From positions 124,001 through 188,000 of the forward strand of contig VXAY01002818.1 of NCBI GenBank assembly GCA_013399855.1: a stretch of DNA of 64,000 nt. Reading direction: 5' to 3'. Positions 49,278 through 61,000 of this stretch are shown piece after piece. A model generated the notes under the pieces. The model was not told the origin of the DNA and did no database searches. It saw only the letters and a list, made by a program, of their open reading frames with translations. How positions within the stretch are numbered: position 1 is the stretch's first letter; each line of letters starts with the position of its first letter. The position numbers and the translations under genes are program-made. The stretch comes from Oxyruncus cristatus (lineage: Eukaryota > Chordata > Aves > Passeriformes > Cotingidae).

Positions 49278-49734
49278 TTAAGGTAGCACAAGAAAATTTT
49301 AAAGCTGTCTTTCTCTAGTTCAACTTCTTTTTCAAAGCAGCAAAACACTTGCTACTGCTCAGGATTTCCTTCTTCCCCCTGTGTGGTTCATGTGGGTAGG
49401 AAAACTGAGTGCTTTCAACAAAGACACTACTGAATAAATGTGCTTTTACCCCGGCTGAGATGAGCTTAACAAATCAGCAGAGGAAAAACAACACAAGTCT
49501 TCCCCAGTCAACCATTTCTATGTGATTTCTTTGCACTGAAAAAAATCAGTGAAAACCCTGAAAATTCATTCTGGTTTTATTAGAAGTGTTAATCTTAGCA
49601 TCAGTACATATAGAGTTTTCAAAATTTGTCTGCTATATAATCAATGCTTTGTTTTCATTTTGTAAGTGCTTTGTGTAGATGCTGTGGTATCTAAGGCAAG
49701 AAACCCTTCCCATGCATACCAGGATCCATGCCTG

Positions 49735-49770
49735 GATGTGATTGGCTTCACCAAGGGAAAATCCTGACCA
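49735..49770 (+). mobile_element. Short CR1 piece on the left of an ERV fragment
   Basis: TGTGATTGGCTTCACCAAGGG and the following 'CCTGACCAACCTACT' match a CR1 segment just upstream of the SKAFDTV region. The CR1 match stops where env-like sequence begins, and CR1 resumes at about 50683 near the FADD region. This suggests one CR1 interrupted by a retroviral fragment, with about 300 bases of CR1 lost between. Confidence 0.55.
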
Positions 49771-49777
49771 ACCTACT

Positions 49778-50040
49778 AATTCTTCCACTTTGGTCTATGT
49801 AGGAACAGCAACTAATGTTGATGATTTTGCACACTCCTCCTTGGGAGGCTAATATAATATTGAGGGCCAATCGATTTTGTAGTACTACCTGAGACAGACC
49901 ATGGACTTCTTCCTGTAAACCTGTGATTGCATCTGAAGCCTGGTCCTGGATATTTTCAATAACAGCTGAAATGTTTACAATTGCTTTTTCTAATTCATAA
50001 GGCATCACTTTTTTCTGTGTGACAATTAATAGTGATTTGG
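49778..50040 (-). pseudogene. Endogenous retrovirus env fragment (TM ectodomain), inverted
   Basis: On the minus strand this reads the ectodomain of a retroviral transmembrane (TM) Env subunit: a heptad-like stretch, a segment resembling the gamma-type immunosuppressive region, and a CX6CC motif (Cys at 49829-49831, Cys-Cys at 49805-49810) that in gamma-type Env proteins links TM to SU. Env similarity stops after about 49778, next to CR1 sequence. The next part of the same subunit lies on the plus strand from about 50046, so this half is inverted relative to the rest. There is no SU, fusion peptide or start of the gene, and the copy cannot make Env. Confidence 0.75.
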
Positions 50041-50045
50041 CTGCA

Positions 50046-50203
50046 ATTCGAAACCAAACCAAAATTTTACATCAGATATCTCTGGATGATGTCTCCCTGG
50101 GATTAGGAGATGTCCTCCGCAGACTCACTTCATGGTTACCAAACTGGACCTGGATGAAACAACTGTTTCTCTTGGTGATGTACATACTTAGTGTTAGTAT
50201 AAT
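50046..50203 (+). pseudogene. Endogenous retrovirus env fragment (membrane-proximal region)
   Basis: The plus strand reads the membrane-proximal part of a TM Env: a DDVSLGLGD segment, the Trp-rich SWLPNWTW region, then a hydrophobic membrane-spanning stretch from about 50163 until the assembly gap at 50204. In a normal TM this follows the CX6CC region, which here lies on the opposite strand at 49778-50040. The breakpoint is therefore at about 50040-50046. The frame is open, but the gene is broken by the inversion and the gap. Confidence 0.75.
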
Positions 50204-50415
50204 NNNNNNNNNNNNNNNNNNNNNNNNNNNNNNNNNNNNNNNNNNNNNNNNNNNNNNNNNNNNNNNNNNNNNNNNNNNNNNNNNNNNNNNNNNNNNNNNN
50301 NNNNNNNNNNNNNNNNNNNNNNNNNNNNNNNNNNNNNNNNNNNNNNNNNNNNNNNNNNNNNNNNNNNNNNNNNNNNNNNNNNNNNNNNNNNNNNNNNNNN
50401 NNNNNNNNNNNNNNN
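50204..50415. other. Assembly gap of 212 N
   Basis: Unknown bases. The gap lies inside the ERV env region, between the membrane-spanning segment and the cytoplasmic tail. The frames on its two sides do not match at the stated gap size, so the true length probably differs. Open frames reported through it are meaningless. Confidence 1.
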
Positions 50416-50416
50416 C

Positions 50417-50521
50417 CCTTTGTGCTCTGAAGATGATGAAGATGATGAAGGGGTGGTCCCGAAACACCCCCAGACTCAATTCTTGGGGGAGGGTCAGGAG
50501 GTGGACCAGAGCAAAAGTTAA
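50417..50521 (+). pseudogene. Endogenous retrovirus env cytoplasmic tail
   Basis: Directly after the gap a 34-codon frame ends in TAA (50519-50521). It has an acidic run (Glu-Asp-Asp-Glu-Asp-Asp-Glu) near its start and is hydrophilic throughout, as expected of an Env cytoplasmic tail after the membrane span at 50163. Its place, just upstream of LTR-like sequence, supports this. Identity is inferred from order and composition; only a search would confirm it. Confidence 0.55.
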
Positions 50522-50679
50522 AAGGCGGACACATTTAGGATTGGTCAATTAGCATTATAAAAGATGTAACAGAGCTGTATTCTGGGAGTGCGCGTCTTAT
50601 AATAACTATCTGCTATAGCTCAGTAAATCCTTTCCTTATCTCACCCCAATTAACTGCTCCGAAGTTTTTTTTAAGTTCA
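50522..50679 (+). mobile_element. Retroviral 3' LTR remnant
   Basis: After the env stop come a reverse CCAAT box (ATTGG, about 50540), TATAAAA (50556-50562), a GC-bearing stretch and a T-rich segment ending in CA (50679), after which CR1 resumes. This order fits the promoter and R-U5 part of a 3' LTR, at about 158 bases shorter than usual. The TG start was not found, and no second LTR is present, so the 5' part of the provirus is missing. Confidence 0.55.
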
Positions 50680-50682
50680 GGT

Positions 50683-51343
50683 GCTAGAAGGCATCAAAAG
50701 GATTGAGCGCACTTTCACCACATTTGCAGATGACACCAAGCTTAGTGGTGCTGTTGACACACTGTAAGGATGGGATGCCATCAGAGGGACCTGGACAAGC
50801 TCAAGGAATGGGCTCATGGGAATCGCATGAGGTTTAAGAAGACCAAGGGCAAGGTGCTGCACTTAGGTCTGGGTAACCCCTGGTATGAGCAACCAGGCTG
50901 GTGAAGGGACTTGAGCACAAGTCCTATGAGGAGAGGCTGAGGGACCTGGGGTTGTTTAGCCTGGAGTAGAGGAGGCTCAGGGGAGACCTCATCACTCTCT
51001 GCAACTATCTGAAAGGAGGTTGTAGCCAGGTGGGGGTTGGTCTCTTCTCCCAGGTAACCAGCAGTAAGACAAGAGGGCATGGCCTTAAGCTGTGCCAGGG
51101 GAGGTTTAGGTTAGATATTAGAAAGAAATTCTTTACAGAGGGGGTAATCAGCCATTGGAATGGGCTGCCCAGGGAAGTGGTGGATTCTCCGTCCCTGGAG
51201 GTTTTCAAGATGAGGCTGGACATGGCACTTAGTGCCATAGTCTAGTAACCGCAGTGGTGTTGGATCAAGGGTTGGACTTGATGATCTCAGAGGTCCTTTC
51301 CAACCTGTCTGATTCTATGATTCTATGATTCTATGATTCTATG
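50683..51343 (+). mobile_element. CR1 LINE with internal deletion, plus strand
   Basis: It begins at the FADD region (TTTGCAGATGACACCAAGC, about 50722), then at about 50885 jumps from the 'CTTAGGTCTGGGTAACCCCTGG' segment to the region coding for ATRL, losing about 300 bases present in the copy at 14875. It continues through the C-terminal coding end, where Trp is kept (unlike 15571), and the 3' UTR. Four perfect ATTCTATG units form the tail (51312-51343). It shares its subfamily with the 14637 copy. Confidence 0.9.
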
Positions 51344-51345
51344 AT

Positions 51346-52080
51346 CAATACAGACTGGGAGATGAACACATCGAGAACAGTGCTGCCGAGAAGGACGTTG
51401 GGCATGCCAGTGGATGAGAGGCTGGATATCGGGCAGCAGTTTGTGCTTGCAGCCCAGAAAGCCAATTGTGTTCTGGGCTACATCGAAAGCAGCATGGGCA
51501 GCAGGTTAAGGGAGATAATTCTGCCCCTCTGTTCTGGTAAGACCCCACCTGAAGTGCTGCATCCAGCCCTGGGGTCCCCAGCACAAGAAGGACATTGACC
51601 TTTTGGAGCGAGTCCAGAGGAGGCCACCAAGTTGATCAGGGGGATGAAGCACCTCTCATATGAGGAAAGGCTGAGAGAATTGGGTTTGTTCAGCCTGGAA
51701 AAGAGAAGGCTTCAGGGTGACCTAATTGCAGCCTTCCAGTACTTAAAGGGGACTGATAAAAAAGAGGGAGAGACTTTTTATAAGGGCATGTAGTGATAGG
51801 CCAAGGGGCCATGGGTTCAAATTGAAAGAGACAGATTAGATTAGATTAGATCAGATTAGATTAGATTAGATATCATGAAAAAAAATTTTACTGTGAGGTT
51901 GGTGAGCCAGTGGAACAGGGAAGCTGTGGATGCCCCATCCCTGCTCAAGGCCAGATTGTGTGGGGCTCTGAGCAATCTGGTCTAGTGGAAGGTGTCCCTG
52001 CTCAGGGCAAGGAGGTCGGAACTAGATGATCTCTAAGGTCCCTTCCAACCCAAAGCATTCCATGATTCTATGATTCTATT
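51346..52080 (+). mobile_element. Second CR1 LINE, directly after the first
   Basis: A separate 5'-truncated CR1 begins within three bases of the tail of the preceding one. It covers the late RT ([14 protein letters not shown], about 51490) to a UTR with 'CTAGATGATCTCTAAGGTCCC', and ends in ATTCCATG-ATTCTATG-ATTCTATT (52057-52080). Its UTR differs from that of the first copy, so this is a different subfamily that landed at the tail of the other. The coding part is broken by stops. Confidence 0.88.
51833..51872 (+). repeat. (AGATT)n microsatellite inside CR1
   Basis: About eight AGATT units, one interrupted by a C, lie where CR1 copies normally have a single GGTTTAGATTAGATATTAGG-like segment. 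The pentamer therefore seems to have grown out of the CR1 sequence itself. Confidence 0.95.
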
Positions 52081-55000
52081 ATGTTATGGGAAAAATGACT
52101 CCTAATCCTGTAGAGTTATATATATATATACACACAGTACCAGTAAGGTGTATAATCTCCGTTCAGAGTTCATTTTATAACTATGGCAAACTGCCACTAG
52201 AGGGAGCAGGTACGGTTCTGTACAAACACAGGCAACTGACCTGTGGTGAAGAGCATGACCTCTTCAGTTTCCTTTTAAAGTGAAGTAGATTACCAGCCTC
52301 TTCACTAAAACCTCATGGCAAATGTCTGCTGTTACATTTTTCACCCTTTGCTTTCCTTCGTGGAATAGCTCTTTATTTGAGATAAAATTGGCTATTTCCT
52401 ATTTTATCCGAAATTCTTCCTACAATTAGAATTAATGTCTTTGAAACATCCTCTGTGTTCTGGTGAAAGTACATGGGTTTCTTATAGCTGATTAATGTTT
52501 TCTATGATGGCAATGAGGGCAGTGAGCTTTAACTCACTGGATAATTAAACAAAATTTGAGAGAAACAAAGAGAAATATTCATTTCCAGTGTTAGTTGAAA
52601 TATATATTCCACATGAAGGAAAAAAATAATCAATGTTCAGAGCTACAATAGCACTAATGAACTGGATAGAAAATAAACAGAATTGATAATGAGAACCTCA
52701 TTATTTCATTTTCCTTCTAGTTTCGTTCTTCTAGGGACCAATAATACAAGTGTTTTAGTGAAGTTTGCCTTCTACACTTTCTCAGAAATAAGGGTATCAT
52801 TCCATAGCAAACATCCAGAGTTGATGTCAGGATCTCCACAAAAAGTTACAAAGTAAAAGGAGCAGGCTTCAGAGAAAACTATTTGGATGAATTTAAGGGT
52901 ATTATGAAAGGAAATTCAGAAATAAGTCTGGCTTCCTCCATGTTCTCACTGTATTTTCACTAATTTATGTGTTTAATACTAAAGGGTTAAGTGGAACCCT
53001 GACAGAAAAACTGCTAAAGCAATCTCTTGCATATGCAGCATGGCTCGTTTCTGCACACAAACCCTTCTCAATGTTGCAGCAAAGGAGGGGACACAAGGGC
53101 ACACGTGCATTGGTCTAGTTCCAGGAGAGAGCTGATATGATTTACTGCAAGACCAAGTCTTTACTAGACTGTTAGAATAATCTGTGCACATATTATAGTA
53201 ACACCTATACTGCCTGTCATACCAATTAAATACTTTACAGATGTCTGTGTATAATTTTTATTAAGAAATTGTGAATAATACTTTTGTTGAGATTACACTG
53301 TGTCATTGAATGACAAAATGTTCAATAGTCATGAGAGCATTATCCCACCTCATGGTAAAGCTTTGATTTAGCAAAGCAGTCAGTGACACTTTCAAGCTAC
53401 TTCAGATGTAGAAGTTCTTTGTCTAAGGCTAGATGAATAGGAAAATGGTTTGTCTAGTTGAAAAATACTGATGAAAAAACAACAAAGTTATGTTTTGCTT
53501 TCATCACTTCCAGAATTTATGACTCTAAAAATGTAAATTCTTTAACAAAACTAATGTATAAGAAATATAATAAATATTTCTAATAGTTCTAATAAACTCT
53601 ATGAAAAAATTCAACTGATTCTAAGTTTCTTTCAGCAACTTCCATGACGAGGCAATTAAGGCTCCATGGTACAGAAAATCCAGAACCCAGGCATGAATTT
53701 GCTAGATTTTGCTAACAAGACTGTAGTGATATCAGTGGCAACTATTTCAGTGCACTGCCACGTAAGCTGATGTTACTGAACAGCATCTAAACATCACCAT
53801 TGCAATGGCTTTCAGTCTTGAAGTACTTGTTTTCAATTCCTTGTACAACTTCAAAAAGTCGTCCAGACAATTCCCAGCTGCCCAGATGACTTCATGTAAA
53901 CTTACTACACACTATCTTTTTCTTACTGTGTCCTCTTGATGACCACTTTCTGATTTGGCCTTAAAACTGATCTTACCTCCCAGAAACCTTGTATTACCAA
54001 CAAGAAAAAGAAAAATAACAAACAATACAAAAGTATTATGTCTAATTTTCCAATTGTTTAAATTTTATCTCTTGACCCTAATACACGATGAAACCTTCTA
54101 AGGGACATTGTTCTACTTAGAGCTGCACATGAGTGTATTATGTTCAAACTTCTGAGGGAAGTAGATTCATTACTGGTTTCTTCATTGTCTAAGACTTTGT
54201 ATCTTCCTTTTCATGTGTGTAAAATGGGTTAAAAATTGTATGAGTCTAAAGTGGGCAAAACATTTTTATTCTAATGCATTTGTACTTTATGTTCCTTTTG
54301 GACAAGCACAAAGAAGCAAAGAATAGAGCCCTCAGCTAAAGGTGGCACTCATTCTCTGCCCTGTGCCAATTTATTCTCATTACGGAAATCCTCCAGGAGA
54401 GGGAAATATTATGTGCCATGTAGAGCAATATGTAGAGAGAGCACCTTATATAAAGAAATGAGTATCAGACTCATCTTTAACTGTTCTCTGGTTGACTATA
54501 GAAACTGCCTCCACGACCCTGATGCTGATATGTATTTTCTATGTATGTTATTATCGGTCAGAAGAAAGATAATGCTGAGTACTCCGAGGTACTAGAATTA
54601 CTGTCTGAGCATTTCACATAGATTTTGTTGCTATTTGTTTTTATTCTGAATTTCCTGTTCAATTTAGTGCTTTGGCATCTTAGTACATCGAACCCTGGGG
54701 TGCCTCCAGGCTATATCCTTAGCCCATTCTGCACAAGAAATTAAATGAAACGAAGAAAATGATTGCTCTCAGCCAGCTTGTGCTATCTGGGAAATGGGAT
54801 TTCCACCACCCTGCTGGTATGAAAGATGAAAACAAAAGGTTGACCAATATGAAAGCTAAAGCTTGAATATATTTTCACCTCAACTCTTTTTGTGGAACAA
54901 AATGTTCTTTTAGAATTTCTTCTACGTATTGACTTATCTGAGTAAACAGCCCCTAGTTAATAATGCAGAACACATGGTCCTGTTTTGATAAGCACATCCC

Positions 55001-58000
55001 CAGGGATTTATGCCATTCAGTTTGAACAGAGCTACTAGTCATATATTTTTGTACCAAAACCTGGGCAGCTCTCATGTTAATTTATGGTCAACAAAGACTT
55101 CTTGAATCCTTTGCTAATCATTATTAAAATGAAATGTGAAGTACAGTGATTTTAAGGACTATATGAGGTCTACCCTATCAGATAATATTTAAAGCTGTCA
55201 TTCAGGTTTGGGGATTGAAATAAGAAAGTCAGAACAATGCTCTGGATCTCATTTGGGTAAAAGGGCAGAGTGCACTGCGTCCATTCTTACTACCAAGATA
55301 TGTATCAGGATGTCTTAACCTGGAGATGGGAGTTGCAATTTCTTTGAAAACAGAAGGAAATGTTAGTTATACAACACTTCTGGGCCAGCTAAAAAGTGGA
55401 GCTAAGGGGTGTGGCTGACATAAAATAGCCCAATGCTATTTAAAGTGCAGTAACATGCAGTAACTAGCAAAATGGGCTGTGGCTAATACAGCCTATTACA
55501 AGATTCTGCCTGAAATCATCCAAGATTTCACAGCTGATGGACAACGCACCTGATTCAGTGCCACTGTGTCATTGTAAATCATTGCCTTAGAAATGTGACT
55601 AAAGGATGTTTATTTTTCACATGAACAGGAAAATTCTAGTAGAAAATGTTAGAGGTGAAGCATTTGAAGTCAAAGAAATATTCACATTGCTCTTGCTGGA
55701 ACTGAAAACTCTTCAAAAAAGCACTTTTACTGTATCACAAACCATCAACAAACTACTACATGTTCCAATACAAACTGTGTTTTATTGCTGTGAGCTTTTG
55801 TCTAAGTGACACTGAGCAAAACAGGAATACAAATCCCTCTAGCTTAACTCCTGGTTATGAGAATAACTCTTTTCTTTCTTTCTGATAAACGGGAAGCAAA
55901 AAACATGAGCTGGTGATGAAATGGAATGAACAGTAGAAGGAAAGGTGTCAATTTAAAAATAAAAATAAAAGTGAGACCATGTGGAGTGCGGCAACAGCAA
56001 TAATTATTTGTATAACAGAGCTTATCTATCTTGCTGTGCAGGAATATGAGGTTTCAGAATCTTTCCGTTAAAAGAGAAAGTCTCTCATATTTCTCGCTAT
56101 AATGGTCATTGCTGCAAAAAAAAAAAAATTAGTCTGGTCCATATATTCATGTTTGGGGTTTTTTTTCAAATATTAGTTACTATTCTTGTTTGTTTTCCCT
56201 TCCTCATAATGATTAATAATGTTCTTTAAATAAAAGATCCATGGAAATCAGTGACTAAATCCTAATATACTTGCTTGAGCTCATCTAGGAAAATAAATTG
56301 CAAATCAACATCAGGAAGTCTATCAGAATACTAGTTAATCTTCAGGTTTTCATTTCTTGCAAGCATTTTGCACAGTCCCTCTCTTTTTTCTCAGCAATAA
56401 CATTGAAACAGCTTTGTTTTGCAATTTGGGGGTATGATTAGTTCATTTAAGCTCTGACACCACAAATGCATTTTCAACCTGCAGATCATTTTCTAGGAGA
56501 AAAATTAGAATCTATTAATAATCTGCAGTTTTTACAACAGTACTGATTTAGAAGCAATTTGGGTGTAAAATACATAATATTACTTCTGTTGGGAAAAATA
56601 AATAAATTCTTATTATTGTAATATTAGCAGTAACCAAAAAAGTTTAAAATTATGCTAAGGATATTTCAGCTGAAGAATTCAAAGTTTCACACCAACCCTG
56701 TAATTCCTGTTTCACAGCAGTTTTAATAAACAGTTTTCTTCCTTATACTGTGCTCTTCTGTACCTACTGTGAGAGACAATAGACATCTGGGACTGAAATG
56801 AACACTAAGCTGCAGGTCAGCTTGTATATGCTGATTCTTAGGATTATAACAAGAACTATTCCTGAATTTCAGATTGAAATACCCACTGAGATCTCATAAA
56901 GAACTATTTAAAGCCTCCACAATAACTTTGCAACAAAAAGGTCAAATAAGAATTGCAAGCAGAGAAGCTGCTGGAGATCAGCAATGAGATTGAAAGTAAG
57001 GAAACTGAAATAAGCCAAAAACAACAAGCGTGTTATCAGACTCCCATATACTCTGAGATTTGATAACAACTTTGAAGGTCCTCTGGCTAGCATGCAACTC
57101 TCCCCCTTAACCTCTATAGGCTGTGTATGTTTAGATGATTCTAGGTTAAAGCAAGTATTCTGCAAAAAAAATACATTTGCCACTGGGTTTGGTAGTCAAA
57201 ATTATTATTAATGGATAACTTGTCATGTTTCATAGCTTCTGCTCACAGAACCACCCCAAAACCAGGCTAAACACCTACACTTTTTAGAAGCAAGAAGTGT
57301 CCTTATTTCATTCACCTGCCTGCTACTAAGTTGTGAAGCACTGAGTCACACATTCCTGTGTTGCCTCTGTGCAGGTGCTGCACTGTCTCTTTCCAGAGAA
57401 GCTGCTATTTTCATTCAGTGGTAGCTGAGATGTGACAAAGCTTGAAAGACACGCAAGGCCGTACAATAAAGACTAAGTGGTCATTGTGAACACTGTTCAA
57501 ATGAAAGCAAGAAGTTACTCTGAGGTATTAGAGAAGTATATAACACCATGGTGCCAAGACGAGGCACTCACTTTTTAGAAGCCTGTGATGCAATGGTGCC
57601 CCCATTCCCTACGAAGATACAAGCTTTCATTAGGAGCAATACAAACTTTGCTCTAACTAAGGACTAAGTTTTGAACTAAGATCTGCCAGAGATAGGAAGA
57701 CTAGAAATCATACTTGCTGAACAAAAGCAAAAAATTAATCTGGATTTCTGAGCTATTACTGCCTTATTTCATAGCTCATGCTTACATGAAGACAGTGAAT
57801 TTAGTTTTAGCTAAAGCCATAGAGTAGAATTGGATTTTCTTTTAGTAATTTTAACTCCCCTAGTGAACTAATTTAATATGTATTTGTGCAACTTCCTTCT
57901 ATCCTGTCCAGAATATCTTTATGCTGATGACCATATTGCTCTAACTTATTAATATGCAAATCATATGGGGCCATATGGGGCTATAGGAAAACACATAAAT

Positions 58001-61000
58001 CATGATGTTTCTGGAAATAAGCAATGAAATAAGCAGTTTCATTTTGATTTTATTCAGGATGTAGTGTGGAGTGTTAGCAGTAACTTTAACAACTCAATAA
58101 TTAGGGGATCAAATATTTTTCTTTGATTTTGCATTAGGAAAACTTGAAACAGTTTCAAGGAGGGAAAATTTTTTGCAGATCATATAAAAGCTTAAACAGT
58201 AAAGCCCCTTTCAAAAGCAATAACTGCTAATGCAATTTTACCAGAATCCAGTAGGCTATGCTCATGCTCTGATTTTCCAGCTGAGACGCACCTGGTCATC
58301 ATTCGCTCTCCATGCAAACAGAGAGACCGCTTTGTTTCACGGGTTCAGACAGCTCCGTACAGCTTATTTCCACAATATGAAACATTTGCTTGTTCCAGAG
58401 AACACATTTCGTAACATTTATTTCTAACACAAATCCCCAACATCCGTTTTTCTAGAGACAGTGACTGGAAAATACTGTGTCCTAACTGTGTATTATAATA
58501 GACATAATTACTGCTGGGATACTAAAAGCAAGCTGGCTTCCTCACTTCCAATTGTCCAAGAAAGCAAATTCTCCCTGGTCGAGATAATTAAGTTGTCTGT
58601 CAGCTTTATCACCTCAGTGACAGGCTCTCCTCATTTCAGCTGGTGTTTGTTAGACTAGGTGGGATTTTCAAAGAACAGAAGCCTTGTGAGCCAGCACAGA
58701 AAATAATTTATACCTCAGTGTCATTTTCTGAATAAATCTTAATCAATTCTACTGTAAGATCATCTGTACATGGGATCATTCAGGAAAATTAAGATGATTA
58801 AGCTAAGGATTTTACTTCCATATGCATGTGCTTAAACAATGGAAATATCATGGGGATGTATTCAAGTAGTAAGCAACTAGAAGCTGGAGTGGTCTAAGGA
58901 CAGTTTACACCTGAGTGCATTAATCTGTGCAGTTTTAATACTCTTTAACTGAATTCACCATGCCAAGCAATTTATGCTAATTTTCCTTATTCTTTCCTTG
59001 CTTTTCTTACTGTCCTTAATGGTAAGAAGCTCAGACTCATACTCACTAACGGGTCTGTGGAATCTCCTTTGAAACTTTTTATTCTTCTGTAGTAAGCTTT
59101 CAGTTAAGAGGTATCCTAAAGGAGGAATCAGTTTTTACATGCTTCTCTGAAAGAGCATTTGATTGGACTTCTACCTGAAGGTTTTACTCCTTTCAGACAT
59201 GGGAAAGAATTTTGGTTCTTCATGCTTGCAGAGTTTATGAGAAAATATATGGAATAATACAAATATGGCTGTTTTTGTGATTGTATAGTGGGCTGAGGTG
59301 GTCTTGCAGCCTTACTTTCAACCACTGCTTATTGTCTTATTCAACAATGAAAGGAAATAGAGCAAAAGCTGAAATCTCCTCCATTCCTTTCAGGACTTCT
59401 GCCTTGGAGTAATAATACAAAATACACAAACAAATTTGTAGTGGAATGATGCAAAATACAAAACTATGCCCACATTTCTACTGCAAAATTGGTAATGCCA
59501 CTGCTGATTGCTGCCCTGAAGGTCTCTACACAGTTAGGTTTGGCTCTGCATGCCACTGCCCCACACCTCTGCTTTCTGATTCTCAGAGACAGGACATCAC
59601 ATGTGTGATGTCAGAGAATGAGGGATTGAAGATAAGCTGTATTTATCCATCCTTTTCCCTCTCTCCTCTCATCACTCCCCTCTATAAGAGGTAAGAATAG
59701 AGCTTTTGTGTGTGTGAGATTAATGTCTGAAGGGCAGAGGGGTTGCAGAGGATTTCATATGCTAACAGATGGAGGAGACAGGAGATCCCAGTGTCACCTT
59801 GTCTTTGACACTCACCTCCCAAGCAGCTCCCAGATCTCCTGTTCAATTAAGCCACTTGCACAGAACGGACACAAAAGTTTAGTGATACCAAGTTTTGGCA
59901 TGGGTACTGTGTAGGATTCAAATGGCATTCCCTATCATTTATATCAAAAAAAGGAAATGCGAAGGGTACACAGTTCTGGACAGCTGCAGGTTGAGGGGAA
60001 TGGGCAGTGAAGGAAGTGAGGTAAGAAAGCTGAATCAGCATCAGGGACGAGCCCCATCTGCCACTGGTAAAGATTAAGTCATAAAGAGTTTTGTCCAGAT
60101 TCAAGGAAAGTGTGAGGAAAAAGCGGCTACCCTTCAAACAACTGTCTCCTGTTGGGGCAGCAAAGCTAAGCTCTGCAAAAGGGCAAACCAGCAGTGTATG
60201 CTTTCTCACATCATGAGATGACTGCATAGGTTGCCTTTGAGAATCTGGGGAGCTATTCATTTATTACTCCTTAAAGGATAGAAAGGAGTTCTGCCAGCAT
60301 GTGCAGCACTGCTTGCCACCAGATTTCGGCTAAGCTAAGCTGTGTTTATATCTCAGAGGGGGACAGATCTTTGACGGGGGCGGAATTCCAACCTGTCTCA
60401 CTCCAGGGAGCTGAGACACTCCAAAAACATTACATCACCTCTCTGGGTTGTGGACTGCTAGAAGTACAGCATTGGCTTTGTGATGTATCAAGATGCAGAT
60501 TTATATTAATGCACAATTTCAGGGGAAGAACAACGCTAAGCAAATAAAGAATGCTGCACAAACTGAAGCATTCACAGCTGAGCCAGGAGCTGCTTGAAAG
60601 GCCTTCAATATAATCCAGCAACATGGCTCAATCAGTACCTTTCCAGGCAATACTATCTAACCACTGGGTAAAAGGTTTCAATAACAGAGCACTGGCAGAG
60701 TATATTGACTGTTTGTCATTGTACCAAGATGTGCACCAAGATGACGTTACAAAAACCTGTGCTCATATCAGAACAAGCCACAAAATGCTGAGGAAATCAA
60801 TAGGTCACTTTACACACCTTTAGAGCCAGCGGTATTATGAGAGTCACACTGAACTGATGGTTATTAACCCTGCAAAATTAAAAACTCACTTGAGTTCAGC
60901 ACTTTTGGTGCACCAAGGAAGGTAAATGTAACCCAAGGAAATAAGTTTATAGCAATTTAAGGATTTGTACTTACCCTTCTTCTTGTCTGAAGCTGATTCT

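Larger units (their letters stand above)
46198..49734. other. Mostly unique sequence, one candidate exon
   Basis: Apart from the candidate minus-strand exon at 47134-47303 and a purine tract at 49231-49277, nothing was recognised. A 92-codon plus-strand frame at 46470-46748 is followed by AATAAA near 46798 but has no known motif. Confidence 0.45.

Noticed and set aside
50019..50552. 177-codon plus-strand frame, with 132- and 158-codon minus-strand frames
   Set aside because: They are read through 212 N. Only the flanking env pieces are meaningful, and the plus-strand frames on the two sides do not match.
51312..51343. Regular 8-bp repeats as a CRISPR-like array
   Set aside because: They are the known CR1 tail with no spacers, in a vertebrate genome.
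59847..60260. 137-codon minus-strand frame
   Set aside because: No known motif. Composition is mixed and the opposite strand is also open in part, so it is more likely chance in a less AT-rich patch.
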